DNA from: Gammaproteobacteria bacterium
GTDB lineage: Bacteria; Pseudomonadota; Gammaproteobacteria; Granulosicoccales; Granulosicoccaceae
Direction of reading: 5' to 3'
DNA: 64,000 bases
NCBI GenBank assembly: GCA_002746645.1
Contig: PDPU01000042.1
Location: forward strand, 1-64,000
The position numbers and the translations under genes were made by a program. This document shows, piece by piece, positions 24,099 through 34,956 of the stretch. The notes below the pieces were generated by a model that saw nothing but the letters and a program-made list of their open reading frames with translations, was not told where the DNA came from and searched no databases. Position 1 is the first letter of the stretch. Every line of letters starts with the position of its first letter.

Positions 24099-27091
24099 GG
24101 GAGACTCTGGCCAAATGGGTGAGCGACGCTGATGCCCTGCATCACGTGGAGCAGTTCGGTTTCTCGCAATCGTCGCCGCAGTTGAGCTACCTTCGTGATC
24201 GAGGCGACGACTACTACATCTCGCTTGTTGGCGAGCTCTTCGACCGAATTCGTCAACCGTACAGCGATTCTGTCGATTGGTCACGCCTAGGCAACGCGAT
24301 CACTCAGGCGGGCGGTGTGGGGGGCGATCAGACACCTGCCTATCGCGGGATTCTGGCGCCGGAAGCCGCTGTCTTTGCGGCGGCCGCATTCTACTTCGGC
24401 GGCTACTCGGCATCGGCGTACCTCACGCTCAAGGCCGCGGATCCGGATGCCCTCGGCGAGATCCAGCGAGCCTGCTACGAGCTGTTATCGCGGCCATCGA
24501 CGATGACGATCAAGTCGGCACGCGTGCTTGCCCTCGTTGGTGCTGTGCGCCGAGGCAACCTGGAGGCGATTCGGGCGCAGAGCGAGCAGGCTGCAGAGCT
24601 GGAGGCCGCCGCGTTACAGGCCGATCCCGATGAATGGGTCGGATGGCGCTTGTTCCGACGGATACTCTCCAGGTTCGAGGAGACGAACATCCGTGCCGTC
24701 CTTCCGGATGGCGCGTCCGACTTCTGGGATCCTCTGGTTCGGTCGCTCCTCAATCGAGACCCGCCGGCATGGGACTTCTTCCCCTCGCAGATCGACGCGA
24801 TCAGGAGCGGGCTACTGGGAGACGCGACGTCATTCTCTATCCAGATGCCGACCGGCGCCGGCAAGACGGCGCTCTCGGAGACGCTGCTCTTCTATCATCT
24901 GAACCGCCACCCACAGGATGTGGCGATCCTGCTCGTTCCGTACCGCTCGCTCGCGGCGGAACTGCGCGGCAGCCTCGTCAAGCGCCTGGGCCGTATGGAC
25001 CTCCCCGCCAGGTGCGCGTACGGGGGAACTGTGCCGACGGGCGATGAAGTTCGAGACCTGGATGACACGCGGGCGATCGTCGCGACACCGGAGGCCTTGT
25101 CGGGTCTGCTCAGTGCGGAGCCGGACTTCTTCGCCCGCGTCTCCCTGGTCATTTGCGACGAAGGGCACCTTCTCGACGGCGAAGCACGTGGGGTAGGACT
25201 GGAGCTGCTCCTCGCGCGAATGCGAGCTCGCGAGATCGGCCCGCCCAAGTTCGTCTTCGTTTCTGCCATCGTCCCGAACATCAAGGAGATCAATACGTGG
25301 CTCGGTGGCACGGACGAGACCGTCGTTCGCAGCGATTACCGCCCAGCACTCGCTGAGTTCTCAGTGCTCCGAGTTGCCGGCCAGAACGCCGGCGCAACGG
25401 TGGCGCTCGAGCTCCATCCGCATCACCTCGCATCCACGTTCTCCATTGATCGCTTCTTGAGCCGCGATGACTTTCGCTACCGCAATGCCTCGACCGGTCG
25501 GCTGAATACCTACTCGTTCAACTCCGTGAAGACCCAGGCCATCGCCGCGGCACGGAAGGCGCTCTCGATGGGGGCGGTCGCCGTGTTCGCCGCCAACAAG
25601 CGGGGTAACCAGGGCGCAGTGGGGCTTGCGGAAGAGCTGCTGGCTCAGTTGGCAAACCCGTTGCGGATGCCCGCTCCGATGGAGTTCGTTGAGGACGCCG
25701 CAAAGCTTCAGGCCGTGGTGGAGTACTTCACGCTGGAGTACGGCGCTGCATGGGTCGGAACGCGAACCCTCGCGGCGGGAGCCGTGCTTCATCACGGAGA
25801 CATCCCGCAGGAAAGCAGGGAAGTCGTCGAGGGCCTGGTTCGGAAAGAGGATTTTCGACTGGCGATCTGCACGAGCACATTGGCCGAGGGCGTCAACTTG
25901 CCGATCAGGACGTTGGTCTTGTACTCCGTGCAACGCCGCGGGCCAGACGGGGCCGCTGAGAACCTGCTTGCGCGCGACATCAAGAACCTGGTTGGACGCG
26001 CGGGAAGGGCTGGAGCAACCACCAAGGGCCTCGTTATCTGCGCCAACCCCGGACAGTGGCCGTTGGTGGCGCCCGTCGCTCAGCAGCAACCGGGCGAGCG
26101 CGTTTCTGGGGCACTGCTGGAGCTGATGCGCCTTCTGCAGTCGGCGCTGACTCAGCAAAGCCTCACGCTCACGAACGACATCCTGGAGGGGGAGACCGCG
26201 CTTCATACGTTGATCGACGGCATCGACGCGACGCTCATCGACCTCGCCGCCGAAGAGCTTGGGGAAGACGAACTGGTTCGGATCGCCGGGGAGCTGTCGA
26301 GCAAGACCTTTGCGGCTCGTCAGGCCGAGCCTGCGACCACCGCCCTGATGAAACAGGTGTTCGAGCTGCGTGCTCAACGGGTCGCCGCGATCAAGGGGGC
26401 TGGACGACTCGGCTGGATCCGAGAAACCGGAACGCGGGCGCGCATGCTCGAGTCCGTGGAGGCGAAGCTGCTGCCCATGCGGGAGCGATGGGACGACGTC
26501 GAGGCCGCAACGGATCCAAAGCTCGCGGAGGCGCTGCTGACGTGGGCATGGGACCTTCCGGAGGTGGCCGAAGCGGTCAAGGAGGCGTACCGTGACGCAC
26601 CGCCGTCGCGCACGGACTTCACTCGGGTACTGGAGGCATGGATCGACGGTCAGCCTTTGGTCGAGCTGGCTCGACGAGCTGGCATCGACATCGACACGAT
26701 GCTGGGAGTTCACGCCAAGGTGATCAGCTACGTCCTCCAGGTGGCTGTCGAACAGGGTGTCGGCCTGCTCAAGAAGCTGCTTGAAGCGAGTGACCGCGGA
26801 TTGGCACAAGCCGTCGTCGACTTCCCCGAGCACCTACGGTTCGGCGTCCCCACACCGGCCGCGAAGGTGCTTGCGGCCGGTGGCGTCCGGCACCGCCGAG
26901 CTGCGGTCGCGCTTGGCCGAAGCCCCGAGCTTGGGGCTCTGGTTGACCGCGCAGCGGTGTTTTCCACGGCCCGGCACCTGCTCGATGACCGCGAGCGGTG
27001 GATGCCTGCGATGGGGCGCCTGGTTCTGGATAACACGGTCTTAGACGTGATGGCAGCGCAGGAGTCGGATGATGTCCTCGACTTTGAGTAA
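24095..27091 (+). CDS. hamB: HamB SF2 helicase of Hachiman anti-phage system
   Basis: FPSQIDAIRSGLL, Walker A MPTGAGKTALSE, DEGH box, TSTLAEGVNLPIRTLV, LVGRAGRAG; ATGA overlap with hamA. Confidence 0.87.
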   Translation: MRETLAKWVSDADALHHVEQFGFSQSSPQLSYLRDRGDDYYISLVGELFDRIRQPYSDSVDWSRLGNAITQAGGVGGDQTPAYRGILAPEAAVFAAAAFYFGGYSASAYLTLKAADPDALGEIQRACYELLSRPSTMTIKSARVLALVGAVRRGNLEAIRAQSEQAAELEAAALQADPDEWVGWRLFRRILSRFEETNIRAVLPDGASDFWDPLVRSLLNRDPPAWDFFPSQIDAIRSGLLGDATSFSIQMPTGAGKTALSETLLFYHLNRHPQDVAILLVPYRSLAAELRGSLVKRLGRMDLPARCAYGGTVPTGDEVRDLDDTRAIVATPEALSGLLSAEPDFFARVSLVICDEGHLLDGEARGVGLELLLARMRAREIGPPKFVFVSAIVPNIKEINTWLGGTDETVVRSDYRPALAEFSVLRVAGQNAGATVALELHPHHLASTFSIDRFLSRDDFRYRNASTGRLNTYSFNSVKTQAIAAARKALSMGAVAVFAANKRGNQGAVGLAEELLAQLANPLRMPAPMEFVEDAAKLQAVVEYFTLEYGAAWVGTRTLAAGAVLHHGDIPQESREVVEGLVRKEDFRLAICTSTLAEGVNLPIRTLVLYSVQRRGPDGAAENLLARDIKNLVGRAGRAGATTKGLVICANPGQWPLVAPVAQQQPGERVSGALLELMRLLQSALTQQSLTLTNDILEGETALHTLIDGIDATLIDLAAEELGEDELVRIAGELSSKTFAARQAEPATTALMKQVFELRAQRVAAIKGAGRLGWIRETGTRARMLESVEAKLLPMRERWDDVEAATDPKLAEALLTWAWDLPEVAEAVKEAYRDAPPSRTDFTRVLEAWIDGQPLVELARRAGIDIDTMLGVHAKVISYVLQVAVEQGVGLLKKLLEASDRGLAQAVVDFPEHLRFGVPTPAAKVLAAGGVRHRRAAVALGRSPELGALVDRAAVFSTARHLLDDRERWMPAMGRLVLDNTVLDVMAAQESDDVLDFE

Positions 27092-27127
27092 ACCCGCTTT
27101 GGCCTTGGGTAGAAATATGCGGCGAGC

Positions 27128-27736
27128 GTGAATAGGTGGAGGCCGTCCGCGGGACGTCCCGACTCAAGGCCGTGTCCAGAAGGCGCATGGCGGCAGAAAG
27201 GCCGTTCGGTCATCAAGGCGTCGGCCAGAGCGGAAAGGCGTGACACCGGTCGATTGATCTTGCAGGAGCACCACCGCTGCACTGGCCCGGATGGGTCAAT
27301 GTGCCGAAGTGTTCGACAATTCCTGTGTGTCCGCTGTCGCGATCCTGCGCTGATCTGCAGCGGTTGCGACCGGGGGCAGATCCACTGCAATGGTCATTGC
27401 GCCGCCGACGCTCGTCGGGAACGACATCGCATCGCCAATCGTCGTCATCAGCAATCGCGCAAGGGACGCGAGCATGCCGCTGCCCGTCAGGCCCGACACC
27501 GTTCACGACAACGCCGAAAAGTAACGGATCAGGGTTCACCGCCGTTGCCGAAAGTTGATTCACTGCCGGACACACGCCCATCAGGCAACACGAGCACCGC
27601 GCGGACGAGACAGCGTTCACGCTTCCGTGAAGGTCGATGCTCCCGCTGCGGGCGATTGTGCTCACCGTACCGCCGTCAGGGGTTTCTCCGGCACCGTCGC
27701 GGTGCCGATCCACCGACAGGCTTCACACCGACATGA
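27128..27736 (+). CDS. IS-associated Cys-rich (zinc-ribbon-like) protein; start uncertain
   Basis: [71 protein letters not shown]; stop overlaps the transposase start (ATGA). Confidence 0.5.
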   Translation: MNRWRPSAGRPDSRPCPEGAWRQKGRSVIKASARAERRDTGRLILQEHHRCTGPDGSMCRSVRQFLCVRCRDPALICSGCDRGQIHCNGHCAADARRERHRIANRRHQQSRKGREHAAARQARHRSRQRRKVTDQGSPPLPKVDSLPDTRPSGNTSTARTRQRSRFREGRCSRCGRLCSPYRRQGFLRHRRGADPPTGFTPT

Positions 27737-29157
27737 GTATCAGCAACGAACAAAAGGCCCGTATTCTGCGACTGCATCTCGCCGAAGGCTGGGGAGTGAA
27801 CACCGTGGCCGATCAGCTCGGCATCCACCACACCACCGTCGAGCGCGTGCTCGCGCGCGCGGGCCCTCCCCGCGCCGAGCGAACGCGGCGTCCCTCGAAG
27901 CTCGATCCCTGGCTGCCGTTCATGATCGAGACGCTCGAGCAGTATCCCACCCTCACTGCCCAGCGGCTGTACCGGATGTGCGTGAACCGGGGCCATCAGG
28001 GTGGCGCGAGTCTGTTCCGTGCGCGCGTGGCCGAGCTGCGCCCCCGGCCGACACCGGAAGCGCACCTGCGCCTCCGGACACTCCCCGGCGAACAGGCCCG
28101 GGTCGACTGGGGTCACTTCGGGAAGGTGACGATCGGCCGGGCCGAGCGCCCCTTGATGGCATTCGTGATGGTGCTCTCCTACAGCCGCCGGCTCTTTCTG
28201 CGTTTCTACCTCAACCAGCGCATGGAGGGGTTCCTGCACGGGCACCGCTCGGCCTTCGAGTACCAAGGCCGCGTCCCGCGCGTGCTGCTCTACGACAACC
28301 TGAAATCGGCCGTGCTTGATCGGCAGGGCGATGCCATCCGCTTCCACCCGACCCTGCTCGAGCTGAGTACCTGGTATCGCTTCGAACCGAGACCGGTGGC
28401 ACCGGCACGCGGGAACGAGAAGGGGCGCGTCGAGCGGGCCATCCGCTACGTGCGCGACAACTTCTTCGCCGCGCGCTCCTTGCACCTCTCCGGCGCGGTC
28501 GTCGCGGAGGTGGCAGCGAACCCGGGCATCCACACACGCGAGCTGCATGAGCGAGTTCCGGAACTCTCGACCAAGATCACCGTCGGCTCGGGCAAGTGGA
28601 CATCGGAGGTGCCGGTAGGCAGTCGCTTGCTCGTCTGCCTCGCGATGCAGCTCAGAATCGCGCGGGCAGCGACCAGCGGGAGTTGGAGGACGTCGCAGTA
28701 CGGGTGGTGCCAGGCACCCGACGTGCAGCGTCCATCGGTCGAAGAAGGGCGCCTTTGGCTGGTTCAGCGCTACCTCGATCGTTTCGGCCCAGTCACGACC
28801 GCAGACATCCGGTGGTGGACTGGATTGACGGCCGCTCAGGTGAGAAAGGCACTCGACGCACTCGACGTAGAGGCAGTGGCGGTCGATGACGGCGAGGCAT
28901 GGATCCTTCCCGGTCAGCTCCTACCCGAGGCGCTGGGCGTCTGCCTGCTGCCCGAGTTGGATCCGACCCCGATGGGGTACAAGGAACGAAGTTGGTTTCT
29001 CGGTAACCATGGCGGGGTTCTCTTCGATCGCAACGGAAACGTCGGTCCGACGATCTGGGTCGACGGACGGATCGTCGGAGGCTGGGCAGTCGATGGCGAG
29101 GGAGTCCCGGTGAAGCCGCGTTTACGCACGCCGCTCGAGCGAGAGCTTTCCGGCTGA
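27733..29157 (+). CDS. chimeric ORF: IS21-type (IstA-like) transposase N-terminus fused in frame to AlkZ/YcaQ-like winged-helix DNA glycosylase C-terminus
   Basis: IstA part [15 protein letters not shown]...[13 protein letters not shown]...[23 protein letters not shown]; then [24 protein letters not shown]...[22 protein letters not shown]...[24 protein letters not shown]. Confidence 0.75.
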   Translation: MSISNEQKARILRLHLAEGWGVNTVADQLGIHHTTVERVLARAGPPRAERTRRPSKLDPWLPFMIETLEQYPTLTAQRLYRMCVNRGHQGGASLFRARVAELRPRPTPEAHLRLRTLPGEQARVDWGHFGKVTIGRAERPLMAFVMVLSYSRRLFLRFYLNQRMEGFLHGHRSAFEYQGRVPRVLLYDNLKSAVLDRQGDAIRFHPTLLELSTWYRFEPRPVAPARGNEKGRVERAIRYVRDNFFAARSLHLSGAVVAEVAANPGIHTRELHERVPELSTKITVGSGKWTSEVPVGSRLLVCLAMQLRIARAATSGSWRTSQYGWCQAPDVQRPSVEEGRLWLVQRYLDRFGPVTTADIRWWTGLTAAQVRKALDALDVEAVAVDDGEAWILPGQLLPEALGVCLLPELDPTPMGYKERSWFLGNHGGVLFDRNGNVGPTIWVDGRIVGGWAVDGEGVPVKPRLRTPLERELSG

Positions 29158-29488
29158 CCATGTGGGACAGCAGCGACAGTGACGCCCGCATCGCGACTTT
29201 CAGGACGGCGATGGATGCCTTCACGTCGGGCGGCCACCTAATCGTCGCTGAGCGGCCGAAGGACACGGCGCTCGTCCGCCAGGCCATCGCGGAGGGCGGG
29301 TGGGCGTCGGTGTGGGCGAAGTCGAAGCGGCTGGTGCGGCGGCGTTCCAATGTCCGAGCTTCCAGGAGGCAGCAGGCGTATTCTTCCACGAGCGCCCGCG
29401 CCTCGAAGAGTTTCTCCACCCACGCCAGAGACTCCGGAGAGCACGCGCGTCGACCAGCGACCGCCCGAAAACTCCCGCCACAACGCCA

Positions 29489-29526
29489 CAAACACACAAA
29501 ACCCCCGCCAGCGAAGCCGACGAGGG
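29489..29526 (-). terminator. terminator downstream of tRNA-Asn
   Basis: Minus strand CCCTCGTCGG-CTTCG-CTGGCGGGGG-TTTTGTGTGTTTG, continuous stem with G-U pairs. Confidence 0.6.
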
Positions 29527-29570
29527 TCTTGTCAGGAAGAGTGCATGGGCTGACTAGCCCTGAGTAGAAA

Positions 29571-29646
29571 TGGCTCCCCGGGACGGGCTCGAACCGCCGA
29601 CCCAATGATTAACAGTCATTTGCTCTACCGACTGAGCTACCGGGGA
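29571..29646 (-). tRNA. tRNA-Asn (GTT)
   Basis: TCCCCGGTAGCTCAGTCGGTAGAGCAAATGACTGTTAATCATTGGGTCGGCGGTTCGAGCCCGTCCCGGGGAGCCA. Confidence 0.97.
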
Positions 29647-29822
29647 ACTGAGCAGGCAATGATATCGTCCACTTCCGGCCACGTCAACGGCAGGAAGTGA
29701 AAAAAATGATCACCCGGCGCAGTGAAAACCATGCGCCGTGGCGACATCCGGGGCAATGCAAACCGCGCGCCACCGCGGCCGGGAATGCCTGATGCCACAT
29801 CTGCGGCCACTGCCGCCATACT

Positions 29823-31865
29823 GTGCCAATGCCGAAGCCCAGCACATCCGGAAACGCCTTCCGTCTCGCCGCCGTCCACACCCCCGCGGGGCATCAGCCC
29901 GAGGCCATCGAAGCGCTCTGTGCGGGCATCGAGGACGGGCTCGCCTGGCAGACGCTGCTCGGCGTCACGGGCTCGGGCAAGACCTTCACGATGGCGAACG
30001 TGATCGCACGCGAAGGGCGCCCGGCAATCGTGCTGGCGCCGAACAAGACACTCGCGGCGCAGCTCTACGGGGAATTCCGGGAGTTCTTCCCCGACAACGC
30101 GGTGGAGTACTTCGTGTCCTACTACGACTACTACCAGCCCGAAGCCTACGTGCCGGCGAGCGATCTCTTCATCGAGAAGGACGCGCAGATCAACGAGCAT
30201 ATCGAGCAGATGCGCCTCTCGGCCACGCGTGCGCTGATGGAGCGGCGCGACACCGTGATCGTGGCAACGGTTTCCTCGATCTACGGCCTCGGCGATCCGC
30301 AGCTCTATCACAAGATGGTGCTGCACCTCAAACGCGGCGACATCATCGACCAGCGCGACATCCTCCGCCGTCTTGCCGAGCTTCAGTACAGCCGCAACGA
30401 CATGGATCTCAAGCGCGGCACCTATCGCGTGCGCGGCGAGATCATCGACATCTACCCGGCGGATTCCGAGAAGGAGGCGATCCGCATCGAGCTCTTCGAT
30501 GACGAAATCGAGTCGCTCAGCCACTTCGACCCGCTGACGGGCGAAGTGCTGATGCGTCTCCCGCGCCTTACCGTGTACCCGAAAACCCACTACGTGACGC
30601 CGCGCCAGCGCCTTCTCGACGCCTCGCAGGAGATTCGCGAGGAACTCAGGGAGCGGGTGGCCGTGTTGACCGACGCTGGCAAGCTCGTCGAAGCGCAGCG
30701 GCTCTCGCAGCGCACCCAGTTCGACCTCGAGATGATTCAGGAACTCGGCTACTGTTCGGGCATCGAGAACTACTCGCGCTATCTATCGGGCCGCGCGCCG
30801 GGGCAGGCGCCACCGTGTCTCTTCGACTACCTGCCGAACGACGCGCTGATGTTCATCGACGAAAGCCACGTGACCGTGCCGCAGCTCGGGGCGATGTACA
30901 AGGGCGACCGATCACGCAAGGAAAACCTCGTGAACTTCGGGTTCCGTCTGCCATCGGCGCTCGACAACCGGCCGCTGCGTTTCGACGAATGGGAGCTGCT
31001 CGCACCGCAGACCATCTTCGTCTCGGCCACACCGGGCGACTACGAGAAAGCCCACGCTGACCAGGTGGTCGAGCAGGTGGTGCGCCCGACCGGCCTGGTG
31101 GACCCCGAGGTGGAAGTGCGTCCGGCCAGCTCGCAGGTGGACGACGTGCTCTCGGAAATCAACCTCCGCGTGGCTGATAACGAGCGCGTGCTCATCACCA
31201 CGCTCACGAAACGCATGGCCGAAGACCTCACCGACTACCTCGGCGAGCATGACGTGAGGGTGCGCTACCTGCACTCCGATGTGGATACGGTGGAGCGAAG
31301 CGAGATCATCCGTGATCTTCGCCTTGGCGAGTTCGACGTGCTGGTGGGCATCAACCTGCTGCGCGAAGGCCTTGACATGCCGGAAGTCTCGCTCGTCGCC
31401 ATTCTCGATGCCGACAAGGAAGGCTTCCTGCGCGCCGAACGCTCGCTGATCCAGACCATTGGCCGTGCCGCCCGGAACCTCCGCGGCAAGGCGATTCTGT
31501 ATGCCGATACGGTGACGGGCTCGATGCAGCGGGCGATGGACGAAACCAATCGGCGCCGGGAAGTGCAGATGGCCTTCAACGCGGCGCACGGCATCACGCC
31601 GCAGGGCATCGTGAAGGAAGTGGCCGACGTCATGGAAACGGGCGGGGCGCGCAGCAGGCCCGGCGGGAAACGCGGGCGCGGGAAGGAAGACGGGAAGGCC
31701 GCCACCCGGTCCGAAGTGCCGCTTTCCGCCGATGCGGCAGCGAAGAAGATCAGGCAGCTCGAGAAGGAGATGTTCGCGGCAGCACGGAATCTCGAGTTCG
31801 AACGAGCCGCGGTACTCCGGGATGAGCTCGAGGTGGTGAGAGAGCAGTTGTTCGAGACGGGTTGA
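29823..31865 (+). CDS. uvrB: excinuclease ABC subunit B
   Basis: GDQPEAI-like N-term, [30 protein letters not shown]-terminal UVR motif. Confidence 0.98.
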   Translation: MPMPKPSTSGNAFRLAAVHTPAGHQPEAIEALCAGIEDGLAWQTLLGVTGSGKTFTMANVIAREGRPAIVLAPNKTLAAQLYGEFREFFPDNAVEYFVSYYDYYQPEAYVPASDLFIEKDAQINEHIEQMRLSATRALMERRDTVIVATVSSIYGLGDPQLYHKMVLHLKRGDIIDQRDILRRLAELQYSRNDMDLKRGTYRVRGEIIDIYPADSEKEAIRIELFDDEIESLSHFDPLTGEVLMRLPRLTVYPKTHYVTPRQRLLDASQEIREELRERVAVLTDAGKLVEAQRLSQRTQFDLEMIQELGYCSGIENYSRYLSGRAPGQAPPCLFDYLPNDALMFIDESHVTVPQLGAMYKGDRSRKENLVNFGFRLPSALDNRPLRFDEWELLAPQTIFVSATPGDYEKAHADQVVEQVVRPTGLVDPEVEVRPASSQVDDVLSEINLRVADNERVLITTLTKRMAEDLTDYLGEHDVRVRYLHSDVDTVERSEIIRDLRLGEFDVLVGINLLREGLDMPEVSLVAILDADKEGFLRAERSLIQTIGRAARNLRGKAILYADTVTGSMQRAMDETNRRREVQMAFNAAHGITPQGIVKEVADVMETGGARSRPGGKRGRGKEDGKAATRSEVPLSADAAAKKIRQLEKEMFAAARNLEFERAAVLRDELEVVREQLFETG

Positions 31866-31874
31866 AGCCCCGAC

Positions 31875-32501
31875 TCAGATCCGCTCCAGCATGTCCTCGG
31901 CCAGTGCTGCATAGCGTCGCCGGTTGAGCAGCAGCTTCGGCCGGCTTCCCCCGCACTGACGCCACAGCACGACCGCCCGAATGCCGCCGAGGAGCACCGC
32001 CCGAATCGTCGAGGCCGTGTCGTTGTCGTTCAGATGCCGTGGATCGCCACTGACCATGATGCGCGGGGAGAGGTGGCTGATGCTGCTTCGGTAGAGGTTG
32101 GCGAAGTTGCTGATCATGGTCTGGTCGGCGATGGCGAAGTCCAGCGACTGCGCGCGGCTGATGCCGATGCGAAGCTGCTCGACGGTGCTTTCGTCGTTCA
32201 TGATGTTGGTGCCGAGCTGCATGAGCGCGAGGGCGTAGCGGGCAAGGTCCAGATCGCGCGCTTCGTTGTTGCCCGCGAGTTGGTTCCTCAGAACGCGCAA
32301 CCCTTCCTGGATGTTGCCGTAACTCCCGCCGAAGGCGTCGATGACACGATCGGTGTTGAGCGTCAGCACCGAGGCGAGGGTACGCTCGAGGTCCTGGCGG
32401 TTGCAGGTGCCGGTGGTTGCAAGGCTCTTGCACAGGGACACCGACTGGAAGATGCCGGCCAGTGCAATGGTCTGGTGTTCGGGGGTTGCCAGGCTGCTCA
32501 T
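31875..32501 (-). CDS. hflD: high frequency lysogenization protein HflD homolog
   Basis: ALAGIFQSVSLCKSLATTGTCN...GGIRAVVLWRQCGGSRPKLLLNRRR; adjacent to mnmA. Confidence 0.92.
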   Translation of the reverse strand: MSSLATPEHQTIALAGIFQSVSLCKSLATTGTCNRQDLERTLASVLTLNTDRVIDAFGGSYGNIQEGLRVLRNQLAGNNEARDLDLARYALALMQLGTNIMNDESTVEQLRIGISRAQSLDFAIADQTMISNFANLYRSSISHLSPRIMVSGDPRHLNDNDTASTIRAVLLGGIRAVVLWRQCGGSRPKLLLNRRRYAALAEDMLERI

Positions 32502-32599
32502 CGCCTACAGTATAGCCGCCCGGCGTGCACCATCGGCAGTAGGATAATGCACCTTTGTCGATGGCGTGCCGTCATCCCCGCGCGCGGTACCGAAGCGCC

Positions 32600-33685
32600 T
32601 CAGAAATCGCTGATGATGCCGCCCCCGAGGCAGCGCTCGCCGTCGTACAGCACGATCGACTGCCCGGGCGTGATCGCGCGTACGGGCTTGTCGAAATGCG
32701 CCGACAGGGTAGCGTTCGCGGCGTCGGCGACGATGCTCACGGGTTGATCGTCCTGACGGTAGCGAACCTTTGCGCTGCAACGGAATGCATTCGCTGGCGG
32801 CTGCCCATGTACCCAGTGGACGTCGTGCGCATCGAGCGAATCGCGCAGGAGTCGCGGGTGGTCGTGCCCCTGAGCCACCACGAGGCGATTCTCGGCAAGG
32901 TCCTTCTCGATCACGAACCAGGGTGATTCATCGGCGTTCGCCATGCCGCCGATGCCGAGCCCCTGTCGCTGCCCGTAGGTGTAATACATGAGTCCGTTGT
33001 GGCGGCCGATCACGGTGTCGTGCTCGTCGACGATGTTGCCCGGTTGTGCGGGCAGGTACTCGGCAAGAAAGGCCGTGAATTTCCGCTCGCCGATGAAGCA
33101 GATGCCGGTCGAGTCCTTCTTCCTGTGCACCACGAGCCCGGCATCGCGCGCACGCGCGCGCACCCATGGCTTCTCGAACCCACCGATCGGAAAAAGGCTC
33201 GGCATGAGCTGCTGCTGATCGAGCGTGTGCAGGAAGTAGCTCTGATCCTTGTTGGTATCGAGACCACGGAGAAGGTCGACGCCTCCGGCTACGCCCTCGG
33301 CCTCGCTTGCACCCACGCGCACGTAGTGTCCGGTGGCGATGGCATCGGCACCGAGGCTTCTCGCGTGATCAAGAAAGGCCCGGAACTTGATTTCCTTGTT
33401 GCAGAGGATGTCGGGGTTCGGCGTGCGGCCGGCGCTGTATTCGTCGAGAAAGTGCGCGAACACGCGTTGCCAGTATTCCTCGGCGAAGTTCACCGTGTCG
33501 AGTGCGATACCGATGGCATCGGCCACACCCGCGGCATCGCGGTAGTCCTGGCGCGCGGTGCAGTGCTCGTCGTCATCTTCCCAGTTCTGCATGAAGATGC
33601 CACTGACCTGATAGCCCTGTTCCTTGAGAAGCAGCGCCGCCACCGAGGAATCCACACCGCCGGACATGCCCACGATGACCCGCAT
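32600..33685 (-). CDS. mnmA: tRNA-specific 2-thiouridylase
   Basis: [39 protein letters not shown]. Confidence 0.97.
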   Translation of the reverse strand: MRVIVGMSGGVDSSVAALLLKEQGYQVSGIFMQNWEDDDEHCTARQDYRDAAGVADAIGIALDTVNFAEEYWQRVFAHFLDEYSAGRTPNPDILCNKEIKFRAFLDHARSLGADAIATGHYVRVGASEAEGVAGGVDLLRGLDTNKDQSYFLHTLDQQQLMPSLFPIGGFEKPWVRARARDAGLVVHRKKDSTGICFIGERKFTAFLAEYLPAQPGNIVDEHDTVIGRHNGLMYYTYGQRQGLGIGGMANADESPWFVIEKDLAENRLVVAQGHDHPRLLRDSLDAHDVHWVHGQPPANAFRCSAKVRYRQDDQPVSIVADAANATLSAHFDKPVRAITPGQSIVLYDGERCLGGGIISDF

Positions 33686-33812
33686 GCCGGCGTGGTCCTC
33701 GCGCAGGCAGGCTGGAGTGTTGCCTGCCGTATCCGGCAGGATGTTCCTGTTCTTCTTCAAGATGTGAAGCACGGCACTTGACAAGCCAAAAGGTAACGTA
33801 AAACTGTCATGA

Positions 33813-34784
33813 TCACCGATCCATCGCACCCGTTCTGCGCGGGCTTCGTCCCTTCAGACGCTTGGGCGGTACGCTCTGGCGCAGGAAGAAGTCGGGGTCC
33901 ATCCGTTCGAGAAAGGCTTTCGCCTGCGGCGACAGGAACTTGCCACGACGAATCACCACGCCGTAGCTGCGTGTCGGGAAGTAGTTGTCCATGGGGCGAA
34001 CCTCGAGGTTCTCATGGCCTTCGAGGCAGATGCTCGTGACGATGCTGATGCCGAGCCCGTTTTCGACATAGCGCTTGATCACTTCCCAGCCACCGGCTTC
34101 GAGCACGACGTTGTAGGGCACACCATGCTGCTCGAACACGAGATCGACGAGGTTCCAGGTGCTGAGGTGACGCGGCGGGAGAATAAGGCCGTAGGGGCTG
34201 AGGTCCGCGAGCTTCACTTCCTCGAGTTTCGCCAGCGGATGGTCGCGCGGCGTGATCAGGGAAGGTTCGTAGTTGTAGATCGGGTGATAGACGAGATCAT
34301 CCGGCACATCGATCATCGAGCCCACGGCGAAGTCCACGTCGTTGGCGCGGAGGAGTTCGAGCCCGTCATGACCGGTCACGTTGTGCATGCGGATGTCGAT
34401 CTGCGGGTACTCGTCGGCGAAGGCCTTGATGACGTCCGGCAGGATGTAGAGGAGGGTGGCTTCACCCGCGGCGATATCGAGTGGCCCTGCGTGAACTTCA
34501 CCGAGACGCGCCGCAAAACTGTCGGCGAGGCGGGCAAGGCCGTCGACGAGCGGCTGCGCCATGTCCTGCAGGAGTTCCCCGGCGGGGGTCAGGCGGATTC
34601 TCGGCCCGGCGCGTTCGAAGAGCAGCGTGTCGAGTTCCTTCTCGAGCGCCTGGATCTGCAGTGACACGGAAGGCTGGCTCAGGCCGAGGCGGGTGGCCGC
34701 CTTGGAGATGCTGCCGGTCTGCGCGGCGTGGCAGAAGGCGCGCAGTTGGCGGAGTTGATTGAGATGAGCGTCAGCCTGGGGCAC
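33813..34784 (-). CDS. LysR family transcriptional regulator
   Basis: [41 protein letters not shown]. Confidence 0.93.
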   Translation of the reverse strand: MPQADAHLNQLRQLRAFCHAAQTGSISKAATRLGLSQPSVSLQIQALEKELDTLLFERAGPRIRLTPAGELLQDMAQPLVDGLARLADSFAARLGEVHAGPLDIAAGEATLLYILPDVIKAFADEYPQIDIRMHNVTGHDGLELLRANDVDFAVGSMIDVPDDLVYHPIYNYEPSLITPRDHPLAKLEEVKLADLSPYGLILPPRHLSTWNLVDLVFEQHGVPYNVVLEAGGWEVIKRYVENGLGISIVTSICLEGHENLEVRPMDNYFPTRSYGVVIRRGKFLSPQAKAFLERMDPDFFLRQSVPPKRLKGRSPRRTGAMDR

Positions 34785-34800
34785 GGGTTACATCGCAAGT

Positions 34801-34815
34801 ATTGTCACGGACAAT
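34801..34815. promoter_or_regulatory. inverted repeat, candidate LysR (T-N11-A) operator
   Basis: ATTGTC-ACG-GACAAT between lysR-type gene and aceA. Confidence 0.4.
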
Positions 34816-34956
34816 CATAATAATAATCATCATAGTGTTGAAAAAAAAGCGGGCAAGGGTGAACATCGTGCGGTGCAAAACAGCGGTGGCCAGTTCCGGC
34901 TGCTGCCGTGGCACCTTTCATGTTTTTCTTTACAAGACCCGAGGTTCGACATCACG

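Noticed and set aside
27637-27732. Upstream extension of the transposase ORF from 27637
   Set aside because: Transposase homology begins at [19 protein letters not shown] (27733); upstream codons overlap the Cys-rich ORF and look non-homologous.
29571-29646. tRNA-Asn as an integrase attachment site for the island
   Set aside because: No integrase gene and no visible duplicate of the tRNA 3' end at the left boundary; the tRNA keeps its own terminator.
33686-33829. N-terminal extension of mnmA
   Set aside because: MnmA homology begins at [14 protein letters not shown] (33685); the extension has no support.
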